Shown here: piece after piece, positions 24,953 through 32,219 of the stretch
Position numbering within the stretch: the first letter of the stretch is position 1
Layout of the letters: each line of letters begins with the position of its first letter
DNA from: Salinithrix halophila
GTDB taxonomy: Bacteria > Bacillota > Bacilli > Thermoactinomycetales > DSM-45169
Reading direction: 5' to 3'
Length of the DNA: 64,000 nucleotides
Assembly (NCBI RefSeq): GCF_042650125.1
Contig: NZ_JBHSAP010000015.1
Coordinates: forward strand, 186,001 to 250,000
The notes under the pieces: generated by a model
What the model saw: only the letters and a program-made list of their open reading frames with translations
The model's database searches: none
Told to the model about the DNA's origin: nothing
Program-made: the position numbers and the translations under genes

Positions 24953-26058
24953 ATAGCCATGTAATGATTATGAGCTCCGTTCACGGATATAATGATTCCC
25001 GCATTTTTCATAAGCAGGCTGTCTCTTTAGTGAAGGCTGGATACCGGGTGGAACTACATGCCCTCGCCGATTTTGATGAGCGGGAGATCGACGGCGTGAG
25101 AGTGGTCGGTCTTCCTGCCCCGAAAAACAGGGCAGCCCGTCTTTTGGGCGGTTGGAAGCTGTTTCGTCGGGCTCTTAAAAGCGGGGCAGACCGGTTTCAT
25201 TTCCACGACCCGGAACTCCTCCCTTGGGGGATGCTGCTCCGATGGTGGACCAAAAGCCCCGTTATCTATGACGCACATGAGGATCTGCCCAAACAGATTG
25301 GGACAAAACCCTGGATTCCACGTAGGCTTCGTCAACCGCTTTCCCGCCTTGCTGATACGGCGGAGAAGGGGATGGCTCGTTGTCTTTCCGCCGTCGTCAC
25401 GGCTACGGAACCCATCGCAGAGAATTTCTCTTCGGTACGCCGAACTGTGACGGTAAAAAATTATCCGCTTCCCTTCCCGCCAGCGGAGAGAGCGGGAGAA
25501 GACGGCAAAAATCGCATCCTATATGTAGGCGGTGTCTCCTATTTGCGGGGTTACAAGGAGATGATCGCAATGATGGCGCATCTTCCCCAGGAGTTGAAGG
25601 CGGAGCTGCATGTCATCGGCCCGCTGCAACATATCCAGCCGGAAGACCGGAACGAGGCAGAATTACAGGCTAAAAGGATCTATCTTCATGGCCGAATTCC
25701 CTTTGAAGAAGTGGGGCCGTGGCTGGCCCGAGGAAAAGTAGGGCTTGTCTGTCTGCATCCGGTGGAAAACTACCGGGAGTCCCTGCCGATCAAGCTCTTT
25801 GAATATATGGCGGCAGGTTTACCGGTGGTGGCGACGGACTTTCCCCTGTGGAGGGAGATTATCGAGAAAAGCGGAGCGGGTTTTACCGTGGATCCCCTCG
25901 ATCCGAGAGAGATGGCGGCCAAGGTGGAGCAGATTTTGACTAATCCTTCCCTACAGAAAAAAATGGGCAAAAATGGACAAATCGCTCATATGGATGTTTA
26001 CAATTGGCATGTAGAGGAGAAGAAACTAATAGAGCTCTATCAGGAACTATCCGGTTGA
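24949..26058 (+). CDS. GT4 family glycosyltransferase
   Basis: 369-residue GT-B protein. SSVHGYNDSRIFHKQAVSL and VIYDAHEDLPKQI are typical of a GT4 subgroup in capsule loci. The C-terminal donor site LPIKLFEYMAAGLPVVATDFPLW carries the E-x7-like acidic pair. Sugar specificity unknown. Translation is coupled to the polymerase gene through an ATGA overlap. A 136-base gap with no convincing gene separates it from the next transferase. Confidence 0.88.
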   Translation: MNSHVMIMSSVHGYNDSRIFHKQAVSLVKAGYRVELHALADFDEREIDGVRVVGLPAPKNRAARLLGGWKLFRRALKSGADRFHFHDPELLPWGMLLRWWTKSPVIYDAHEDLPKQIGTKPWIPRRLRQPLSRLADTAEKGMARCLSAVVTATEPIAENFSSVRRTVTVKNYPLPFPPAERAGEDGKNRILYVGGVSYLRGYKEMIAMMAHLPQELKAELHVIGPLQHIQPEDRNEAELQAKRIYLHGRIPFEEVGPWLARGKVGLVCLHPVENYRESLPIKLFEYMAAGLPVVATDFPLWREIIEKSGAGFTVDPLDPREMAAKVEQILTNPSLQKKMGKNGQIAHMDVYNWHVEEKKLIELYQELSG

Positions 26059-26193
26059 CAGAGAGTGAGGGGGTTGCCGTGAGACGGGGACGTGACATAC
26101 ACACCCGCGGCGAACCGGAGCATCCGCATGGAACAGAAAGTTCCGATGCCCGTGAAGGTCCGTCATCAGCCTGAGGTAAGGAAGTGAAACCCT

Positions 26194-27453
26194 GTGCGTA
26201 TCTGGATCGCTAACCACTATGCCGTGCCACCCAACATCGGAGGGATTACCCGTCATTATGAACTCGGCCGGGAGTGGGCGGAAAAAGAAGGGGCAGAAGT
26301 CACTCTGTGGCTTTCTTCCTTTAACCACTCCCGCCGTCGGTTCATCGACGATGAGTCTAAGCGGGAGTTGGAGACGGTAAAAGGTCTCGAGATGTGTTGG
26401 CTGTGGTCCTTTCCCCACAGCGTGAACGACTTTCGACGCGTGCTCAACATGGTTAGCTTTGCCGTGCTGTTTTTTCTGGCTGGTCTGTTTCGGCGGCGAC
26501 CGGATGTACTCTTCGCTTCCTCTCCTCACTTACTGACACCCTTTGCCGGTTGGCTCCTCTCTCGGTTGAAGCGTTGTCCCTTTGTATTGGAAGTGAGGGA
26601 TCTGTGGCCGGATACGTTGACCAAGATGGGCGGACTCCAAAACCCAGCGATGGTCAAAGCACTCACGTGGCTGGAATCCTTCCTTTATCGCCGTTCGGAC
26701 AAGATTATCGTTCTGACGGAGTACCAGCGCCGTTTTATCGCTGCTAAGGGGATTAACCCTGAAAAGATCTCCCTCATCCCCAACGGGATCGTCGTCGGTT
26801 CCTGGGAGTCTGACGCGGACAAAAGGCAGGAATGCCGACGTCGAATGGGAGTCGCCCCCTATCAGTTCGTCGCTCTGTACGCAGGCGCCCACGGCCCGGC
26901 CAATGCCCTGGAGCATGTGGTTCGTGCTGGAGAACACCTTCCCGAAGGCTATGCCATCGTTCTGATCGGGGACGGGCCGGAGAAGGAGAAGCTAAAAAGG
27001 ATCAAAGAGGAGAAAGGACTTCATCACGTCCATTTTCTGGACCCCGTTACCAAAGGGGAAGTGTATGATTTTATCGATGCGGCGGATTGTGGGATCATCT
27101 CCTTGGCAGATAACGAAATCTTTCGCGGTGCCCGGCCCAATAAATTGTTCGATTATCTGTATGTCGGTAAGCCCATCATCACCACCGTGGACGGAGAAAT
27201 TCGCGATATTATCGAAGAGGCCCGGGCGGGAGTGTTCAGCGGGGCCGAAAACCCCCGTGGCATCGCCGATGCGATGAAGTCCCTCAGGGGTCTCACCCCG
27301 GAGGAGAAGAAAGCGATCCAGGAGCGTGGTCGGTGTTACATCGATCGTTCCGGCAACCGGCAGAAGCTGGCCCAAGTTCTATACCATGAACTTCGTTTTT
27401 TTCACCGGGCTGATCCCGTGAAAGAAATCAATGAAGCGAAAATGAAACATTGA
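26194..27453 (+). CDS. GT4 family glycosyltransferase (WbuB-like)
   Basis: 419-residue GT-B enzyme. The N-terminus IWIANHYAVPPNIGGITRHYELGREW, FASSPHLLTPFAGWLLSR, LEVRDLWPDTL and GARPNKLFDYLYVGKPII are the features of WbuB-type transferases that add amino sugars (such as fucosamine) to lipid carriers. The exact sugar is not predictable. The GTG start lies 7 bases downstream of AAGGAAGTGA. It is the last gene before the first clear terminator of the cluster, so genes from 15156 to here may form one long transcript. Confidence 0.88.
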   Translation: MRIWIANHYAVPPNIGGITRHYELGREWAEKEGAEVTLWLSSFNHSRRRFIDDESKRELETVKGLEMCWLWSFPHSVNDFRRVLNMVSFAVLFFLAGLFRRRPDVLFASSPHLLTPFAGWLLSRLKRCPFVLEVRDLWPDTLTKMGGLQNPAMVKALTWLESFLYRRSDKIIVLTEYQRRFIAAKGINPEKISLIPNGIVVGSWESDADKRQECRRRMGVAPYQFVALYAGAHGPANALEHVVRAGEHLPEGYAIVLIGDGPEKEKLKRIKEEKGLHHVHFLDPVTKGEVYDFIDAADCGIISLADNEIFRGARPNKLFDYLYVGKPIITTVDGEIRDIIEEARAGVFSGAENPRGIADAMKSLRGLTPEEKKAIQERGRCYIDRSGNRQKLAQVLYHELRFFHRADPVKEINEAKMKH

Positions 27454-27458
27454 ACACC

Positions 27459-27486
27459 ACCCCCGGATTGTTCCGGGGGTTTCGTG
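27459..27486 (+). terminator. Terminator after the first polysaccharide operon
   Basis: ACCCCCGGA pairs perfectly with TCCGGGGGT around TTGT. The trailing T tract is short (TTCGTGTT). Confidence 0.7.
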
Positions 27487-27582
27487 TTGATGAAGGGACT
27501 TTTAGAACCTATGTTTGAGAGAGGTTTTGTGGGGAAAACAGAAGGACGACAAAGGTTTCGGTGGTAGAAAGGAGAGGTTGGC

Positions 27583-29037
27583 ATGATTACCTATGGATTA
27601 TTTATTAACGGCGAGTGGACAAAAGCTCATAGTGGAAGAACTTACGAGGTATTCAATCCCGCTTCGGGGGATCCTATCGGTACCTGTGCCGATGGGGATG
27701 AGAAGGATGTCGACCGGGCGGTGGAAGCTGCACATCAGGCATTTCCGGAGTGGGCAGCCCTTCCTGCGAAAGAACGGGCGATCATTCTGCGTCGGGCTTA
27801 TGAGCGAATGCTGGATCATAAAGAAGAGCTGGGGGAACTCATGACCCTGGAACAGGGAAAGCCCCTGGTGGAGGCCAAAGGAGAAATCCAGTATGCGGCT
27901 GATTTCGTCGAATGGAGCGGAGAAGAGGCAAAGCGCATCTACGGGGAGACTATACCCTCTTCAACGGGGGATAAACGGATCTGGGTCCACAAACAGCCCG
28001 TCGGCGTGGCCGCCGCCATCACCCCTTGGAATTTCCCAGCTTCCATGATCACCCGCAAGATCGCCCCCGCCCTGGCTGCCGGCTGCACGGTGGTTGTGAA
28101 ACCGGCTAAGCAGACGCCACTAACCGCTTGCCGACTGATGGAACTGTTTCAGGAAGCGGGGGTCCCCGCCGGTGTCGTCAACCTGGTGACAAGCACTCGC
28201 GCTTCTGCCGTCGGAGATGCCCTCCTTGAAGATGGACGGGTACGTAAGGTGGGTTTTACCGGCTCCACGAAAGTGGGCAAGCTTTTAATGAAGAAGGCAG
28301 CGGATACGGTAAAGAAAATCAGTCTGGAGCTTGGGGGTCATGCGCCTTTTCTCGTATTTGAAGATGCCGATCTGGAACAGGCGACCGATGAAGTGATCGC
28401 CAGCAAATTCCGCAATGCCGGGCAAACCTGTGTCTGTGCCAACCGGATCTATGTCCATGAAAGCATTGCCGACCGTTTCACCGATCTTCTCGCAGAAAAG
28501 GCGAAGGAGTTAAAGTTAGGTAACGGGATGGAGGAAGGAGTTCAAATCGGCCCTCTGATCGATGGTGATGCTGCCGACAAGGTCGAAGAGCACGTGAAAG
28601 ATGCCGTTGCCAAAGGAGCTCGTGTCGTCACTGGAGGAAATCGGCGTACCAAAGTGGGGAAAGCCCCCGGACAAAAGGCCCATTTCTTTGAACCGACCGT
28701 GTTGGATAAGGTGACCGACGACATGCGAGTGATAGTTGAGGAGACCTTCGGACCCGTGGCACCCATACAGACCTTTCGGACAGAAGAAGAAGCGGTAGAA
28801 AAGGCAAACAACAGCCGTTATGGGTTAGCTGCCTACTTTTATACAAGGGATCTGGCCCGGTCGATCCGGGTTGCGGAAAAATTGGAGTTCGGGATCGTCG
28901 GTGTGAATGACGGGGTACCCTCCACCGTTCAGGCACCCTTTGGCGGCTTCAAGGAGAGCGGTCTGGGTCGGGAAGGGGGTAAGTACGGTGTCGAAGAGTT
29001 TCTGGAAATCAAATATATCTCTTTGGGGTTGAAATGA
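27583..29037 (+). CDS. gabD: NAD(P)-dependent succinate-semialdehyde dehydrogenase (GabD-like)
   Basis: 484-residue aldehyde dehydrogenase. Catalytic Glu in KKISLELGGHAP (~249), catalytic Cys in FRNAGQTCVCANR (~283), and the C-terminal APFGGFKESGLGREGG. The close match to the GabD subgroup (FINGEWTKA... VFNPASGDPIGT) favours succinate-semialdehyde oxidation to succinate, but related semialdehydes are possible. It has its own ribosome site (AAAGGAGAGG) and no obvious functional link with the surrounding polysaccharide genes, so it may be an inserted housekeeping gene. Confidence 0.88.
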   Translation: MITYGLFINGEWTKAHSGRTYEVFNPASGDPIGTCADGDEKDVDRAVEAAHQAFPEWAALPAKERAIILRRAYERMLDHKEELGELMTLEQGKPLVEAKGEIQYAADFVEWSGEEAKRIYGETIPSSTGDKRIWVHKQPVGVAAAITPWNFPASMITRKIAPALAAGCTVVVKPAKQTPLTACRLMELFQEAGVPAGVVNLVTSTRASAVGDALLEDGRVRKVGFTGSTKVGKLLMKKAADTVKKISLELGGHAPFLVFEDADLEQATDEVIASKFRNAGQTCVCANRIYVHESIADRFTDLLAEKAKELKLGNGMEEGVQIGPLIDGDAADKVEEHVKDAVAKGARVVTGGNRRTKVGKAPGQKAHFFEPTVLDKVTDDMRVIVEETFGPVAPIQTFRTEEEAVEKANNSRYGLAAYFYTRDLARSIRVAEKLEFGIVGVNDGVPSTVQAPFGGFKESGLGREGGKYGVEEFLEIKYISLGLK

Positions 29038-29380
29038 CCGGTTGAAAAGGCCTAGGGCTACTGATAAACCTTGATGCGTGCGGGGCGTGGAGCCGGACTT
29101 CTGATTCCACGCCAGATGAACTTCCCTTAGATGTCGGGCCTGTCCGCTCCGTGACTCCGGCTTCCCAATCAGCGGCCAAAGGAAAAGCGTGTGTGGCCGC
29201 AAAAACGGTGGGAGCCTTCGAGCACTCCGCTGGATTTTCGGTTGCCAACAGACGGCCGGAAACCGACTCACCTTTATAGTATAGAAGGACTTTGTCAACG
29301 ATCTACGGCCGTAAAGGCCTTTTTTTCGGTTCCCCTCGAAAGGATTAGGAGAAGCCCTGGTCCCGTTTTTCCTCTTGAAG

Positions 29381-29418
29381 GTCACAAATTTGTCACAAAA
29401 GGCGGTTTTTCATATCAT
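29381..29418 (+). promoter_or_regulatory. Tentative promoter with GTCACA direct repeats
   Basis: GTCACA occurs at 29381 and 29392, exactly 11 bp apart and each one base from the PhoP-box consensus. TATCAT at 29413-29418 could be the -10. The same stretch also contains the palindrome ACAAATTTGT, so another regulator is equally possible. Confidence 0.3.
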
Positions 29419-29491
29419 CCATCTATTGTACCTTGATAGTGGAGTGTAAATGGGCAAGCGTGTGCCTTGAAGAAATGGACACGTTTGGCGG

Positions 29492-29675
29492 GAAACTAGA
29501 AACCCGGATCGGAGGTTTCTGGTTCGAATGGTTCGCCCGGAAGGCATGGCGGGGAGGGGAGCGAACCTCCCTTTTCCGCAGTGAAATAGTGGTAAACTCT
29601 CCGCAAAAGGGAACCTCCTGAACGACAACGGCGTTATCCTGAGTGGGGGCCGTTCAGGGGGAGGAGCGAAGAGAG
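29492..29675 (+). ncRNA. Putative structured leader RNA upstream of the GalE-like gene
   Basis: Three hairpins occur in order. AACTAGAAACC pairs with GGTTTCTGGTT (29492-29524, one wobble). GGGAGG pairs with CCTCCC followed by TTTT (29552-29575), which is terminator-like. CCTCCTGAACG near 29610 pairs with CGTTCAGG...GAGG near 29665, enclosing ACGGC/GCCGT. No known riboswitch consensus was recognised. A regulated leader (attenuation or antitermination) is inference only. Confidence 0.35.
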
Positions 29676-29722
29676 TACCACGTCCGCTACAGGAGCGAAT
29701 ACGGGCGAAAGGGAGTTGTGCT

Positions 29723-30646
29723 ATGAAAGTGCTGGTAACCGGAGGAGCGGGTTTTATCGGCTCTCATATCGTGGATCATTTGCTGGAGGAAGGCATGGAA
29801 GTCGTCATCGTCGACAACTTGACAACGGGAAGTGAAAGTTATTTGCGCCCGGAGGCTTCCTTTTACCGGCTGAATATCCAGGATGAAGGGTTGATGGACG
29901 TATTCCGTGAGGAACGCCCTGACGCAGTGATCCACCAGGCGGGCCAATCCAAAGTTCCGGCCTCCATCGAAGATCCGATCTGGGACGCTCAAACCAATAT
30001 TCTAGGAACGATCCGCGTCCTAGAGGGTTGTCGTCAATATGGAGTCAAAAAGGTAGTTTACGCCTCTTCCGCAGCGGTATATGGAAACCCTCAGTACCTC
30101 CCCATCGATGAGGAGCATCCGGTTCAACCCTTGTCCCCCTACGGGGTCTCTAAGTACACCCCCGAGCATTACTTGAAAGCCTATGATGAGTTGTACGGCA
30201 TTCGATACACGGTGTTTCGTTACGCCAACGTATATGGTGTTCGACAGCTCCCCGGGGGCGAAGCGGGGGTTATTACGATCCTGATGAACAAATTGATCAA
30301 CGGGGAGACGTTCCGTATCGAAGGGGATGGAGAGCAGTCTCGAGACTTCATCTATGTTGAAGACATCGCTACGGCTAATCTATCCGCCCTCAAGCAAGGA
30401 GACGGAGAGATCCTAAACATCGGAACGGGGAAACGGACGACCCTGAACGAATTGATTGGGGTCCTCGAAGAGTGTTTGGGCAGGAAAGTCGAGACGGCGT
30501 ATTCCCCTGAACGGCCAGGGGATATTAAAGATAGCTATTTCCATAATGAACGTGTAATGAGGGTTTTAAACTGGACCCCCCGGATTGACCTGAAGACTGG
30601 TCTGCAACGGACGTATGATTATTACCGGATGAAGGCCGAGAATTAA
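29723..30646 (+). CDS. NAD-dependent epimerase/dehydratase (UDP-glucose 4-epimerase-like)
   Basis: 307-residue extended SDR. GGAGFIGSHIVDHL binds NAD (residues 7-20), YASSAAVYG holds the catalytic Ser region (~113-121), and SPYGVSKYTPEHYL gives the Tyr-x3-Lys pair (~138-142). The sequence is typical of the GalE-like branch that interconverts UDP-Glc/UDP-Gal or UDP-GlcNAc/UDP-GalNAc. It would supply another nucleotide sugar to the polymer cluster. The ATG follows AAAGGGAG. The sugar-transferase gene lies 260 bases downstream with its own promoter. Confidence 0.88.
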   Translation: MKVLVTGGAGFIGSHIVDHLLEEGMEVVIVDNLTTGSESYLRPEASFYRLNIQDEGLMDVFREERPDAVIHQAGQSKVPASIEDPIWDAQTNILGTIRVLEGCRQYGVKKVVYASSAAVYGNPQYLPIDEEHPVQPLSPYGVSKYTPEHYLKAYDELYGIRYTVFRYANVYGVRQLPGGEAGVITILMNKLINGETFRIEGDGEQSRDFIYVEDIATANLSALKQGDGEILNIGTGKRTTLNELIGVLEECLGRKVETAYSPERPGDIKDSYFHNERVMRVLNWTPRIDLKTGLQRTYDYYRMKAEN

Positions 30647-30711
30647 ACGGCCCGATCCCGATTCCCATAGGCTCGCCCTGCTTTATGCTGAGGCGGGTCG
30701 GATATGTTTCC

Positions 30712-30739
30712 TGTAACATTGGTGTAAAGTGCTTGTAAA
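30712..30739 (-). promoter_or_regulatory. PhoP-box-like triple direct repeat upstream of the initiating sugar transferase
   Basis: On the minus strand: TTTACA-N5-TTTACA-N5-GTTACA, with repeat starts on the plus strand at 30712, 30723 and 30734, an exact 11-bp period. This matches the B. subtilis PhoP box (TT[A/T/C]ACA direct repeats, one helical turn apart). It ends 17 bases before the -35 of the promoter at 30757. No minus-strand gene lies to its left, so the likely target is the plus-strand sugar transferase. Confidence 0.6.
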
Positions 30740-30756
30740 AGAAGACGTTTGATGTA

Positions 30757-30785
30757 TTGTAAAACTGGGCGTTCTCCAGTATACT
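30757..30785 (+). promoter_or_regulatory. Sigma-A promoter of the sugar transferase
   Basis: TTGTAA (30757-30762), a 17-base spacer, and TATACT (30780-30785). Predicted start of transcription near 30792, giving a leader of about 115 bases. A fourth TGTAAA overlaps the -35. Confidence 0.65.
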
Positions 30786-30905
30786 GATAAACAGTTGAAC
30801 GTTGAGAAGAATGAATTTCAAGTCCTTTCCCCCGGACGGTGCTTCACAAAAGCAATCCTTCGGGTGGGAAGCCTCACTATTCATTACGGCAGGAGTGGTT
30901 TGCGG

Positions 30906-31556
30906 ATGCGTTCAAAAGCAGTGGCTTACGAAAGCGATTCGCAAGCGCAAACAAAAGGTTTGCCAGTCACGACGACAGGTTGGTATCCGATTGTCAAGCG
31001 GGGGTTAGAGGTCGCCTTTGTGATCGGACTTTTATTCTTTACTCTCCCTGTGCTGGTGTTGACAGCGATCGCAATCAAACTGGAATCCAAAGGCCCTGTC
31101 TTCTATAAGCAGGAACGTGTCGGGCTGGGCGGACGCCGTTTTCATGTTATCAAACTCCGCTCGATGCGGACGGATGCAGAGAAAAACGGTCCCCAGTGGG
31201 CAGCTAAAGATGATCCCCGTGTTACCCGCGTCGGACGGTTCATCCGCAAAACCCGGATTGATGAGGTGCCTCAACTGATCAATATCATGCGGGGCGATAT
31301 GAGCTTGATCGGCCCCCGACCGGAACGGGATGTCTTTACTGAAAAGTTTTCCAAGGAAATCCCCGGATTTAAACAGCGTTTGATGGTGAAACCAGGATTA
31401 ACGGGCTGGGCGCAGGTGAACGGTGGATATGACGCCACGCCAGAAGAGAAATTCTCCATGGACATGTATTATATCCAACGGCAGTCCTTGATCCTGGACA
31501 TGAAGATTCTTTATCGAACTGTATGGGTGGTCCTTTCAGGAAGTGGAGCCCGTTAA
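30906..31556 (+). CDS. Initiating sugar-phosphate transferase (TuaA/WcaJ-type bacterial sugar transferase)
   Basis: 216-residue protein with one N-terminal hydrophobic segment (~33-53) and the bacterial sugar transferase (PF02397) domain. Signatures are GPVFYKQERVGLGGRRFHVIKLRSMRTDAE (~60-90), KTRIDEVPQLINIMRGDMSLIGPRPE (~113-138) and KPGLTGWAQVNGG. Such enzymes transfer a sugar-1-phosphate to undecaprenyl phosphate, starting polymer assembly; TuaA does so for teichuronic acid. ATG 30906 with AGGAG upstream is preferred to a TTG at 30795. It is separated from the main cluster, has its own promoter with Pho-box-like repeats, and ends at a terminator. Confidence 0.9.
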   Translation: MRSKAVAYESDSQAQTKGLPVTTTGWYPIVKRGLEVAFVIGLLFFTLPVLVLTAIAIKLESKGPVFYKQERVGLGGRRFHVIKLRSMRTDAEKNGPQWAAKDDPRVTRVGRFIRKTRIDEVPQLINIMRGDMSLIGPRPERDVFTEKFSKEIPGFKQRLMVKPGLTGWAQVNGGYDATPEEKFSMDMYYIQRQSLILDMKILYRTVWVVLSGSGAR

Positions 31557-31572
31557 AAGCGAAACAGCATGT

Positions 31573-31606
31573 AAAAGGGTTGCCGTGATTCCGGCAACCC
31601 TTTTTA
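31573..31606. terminator. Bidirectional intrinsic terminator
   Basis: AAAAGGGTTGCCG pairs with CGGCAACCCTTTTT. A-tract and T-tract flanks make it usable for the plus-strand sugar transferase and for the minus-strand small peptide gene. Confidence 0.92.
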
Positions 31607-31681
31607 TCGATATTCTTGAGGCGTTAGTACGCTCTTATAATCACAGGTCAAACGAGAGGTATCCTTTCCATCTGTCTCCTA

Positions 31682-31795
31682 TTAAGAAACCAGCCAGCGC
31701 AGGGACAGATAAAAAAGCAACCAGAGAGGAACGCTTATGAAAGCTGCGTTGAAAATGCCCAACCAGAAGGTTTTTCCCACAACCGTGTAGTTCAT
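31682..31795 (-). CDS. 37-residue single-pass membrane peptide under a PhoP-box-like promoter
   Basis: A short ORF on the minus strand, MNYTVVGKTFWLGIF then a second strongly hydrophobic stretch (SVPLWLLFYLSL) and a short RWLVS tail. It would form one membrane helix or a tight hairpin. Translation signals are excellent: GGAGGT 7 bases before ATG, and a perfect TATAAT with Pho-box-like repeats upstream. It ends before a bidirectional terminator. No family is recognised. Promoter, ribosome site, ORF and terminator together make a real gene likely despite its size. It lies head-to-head with the metNIQ operon. Confidence 0.6.
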   Translation of the reverse strand: MNYTVVGKTFWLGIFNAAFISVPLWLLFYLSLRWLVS

Positions 31796-31828
31796 CCAGG
31801 GCACCTCCGATACCTCTTAGTGATTATT

Positions 31829-31888
31829 ATTATACGGCAAACTGCCGGTGAATAGTGGGCTGTTAACCATTTGTAAAGGAAATGTAAT
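31829..31888 (-). promoter_or_regulatory. PhoP-box-like promoter of the 37-residue peptide gene
   Basis: Minus strand: ATTACA-N5-TTTACA-N5-TTAACA (plus-strand starts 31883, 31872, 31861), then 26 bases to a perfect -10 TATAAT (31834-31829). No -35 hexamer is present at the right place (CACTAT), as expected for an activator-dependent promoter. The repeats would lie at about -39 to -66 from a start near 31822. This fits PhoP-activated promoters of Bacillus. Confidence 0.65.
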
Positions 31889-31958
31889 GTCCGGGAAAGG
31901 TCGTTGAAAAACAACAGTGGAAAATTTTCTTGGTTATCTAATGGATAATTTTACCCCA

Positions 31959-31987
31959 TTGACGTTGGGTATCCGGCATGCTAATAT
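31959..31987 (+). promoter_or_regulatory. Sigma-A promoter of metNIQ
   Basis: TTGACG, 17-base spacer, TAATAT. Transcription would begin near 31994, about 30 bases before the SAM riboswitch. Confidence 0.75.
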
Positions 31988-32021
31988 CGTTCTCGGACAT
32001 TTAAATACGGAATGTATGATG

Positions 32022-32199
32022 TTCTCTTATCCAGAGAGGTGGAGGGACTGGCCCGATGAAGCCCGGCAACCGACCGCACAGCAAGGTTTTGCGGTAAAGG
32101 TGCCAATTCCTGCAGGACGTTTAAGTGCGTTCTGGCAGATGAGAGAAAGGATGGCGACTTTTAAATCCTTTCTGCTTCTGGCGGAAAGGATTTTTTTAT
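32022..32199 (+). ncRNA. SAM-I riboswitch (S-box) with terminator
   Basis: The aptamer spans about 32022-32147. P1 arms are TCTCTTATC and GATGAGAGA; the core AGAGAGGTGGAGGGACTGG...GATGAAGCCCGGCAACC is canonical, as is AAGGTGCCAATTCCTGCAG. A terminator hairpin follows at 32162-32198 (TCCTTTCTGC with GCGGAAAGGA, then T7). The GAGAGAAAGGAT at the 3' side of P1 can pair with the terminator's 5' arm as antiterminator. With SAM bound, transcription stops, so metNIQ is expressed on methionine/SAM shortage. Confidence 0.97.
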
Positions 32200-32219
32200 G
32201 GTAAGGCGGTGGAAAGGAC

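Larger units (their letters stand above)
29038..29722. other. 685-base intergenic region upstream of the GalE-like gene
   Basis: No ORF here has both a ribosome site and coding character. The left part holds a short GC hairpin followed by T7 (GGCC-GTAAA-GGCC, 29307-29327), possibly terminating gabD. The middle holds a possible promoter with GTCACA repeats (29381-29418). The right 230 bases contain several hairpins, described separately, suggesting a structured 5' leader for the epimerase gene. Confidence 0.5.

Noticed and set aside
26079..26174. 31-residue ORF between two glycosyltransferases, with GAGGGGG upstream
   Set aside because: The composition (Pro, Gly, Ser, charged) gives no fold or family signal. 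Left as leader sequence of the next gene.
29381..29400. CRP-like TGTGA repeat
   Set aside because: The match to a CRP half-site is short and cAMP-CRP control is not expected in this group. Kept only as a weak Pho-like candidate.
29191..29621. Two ORFs of 62-81 codons in the gap before the GalE-like gene
   Set aside because: No ribosome sites, and they overlap predicted RNA hairpins. The amino-acid composition is not protein-like.
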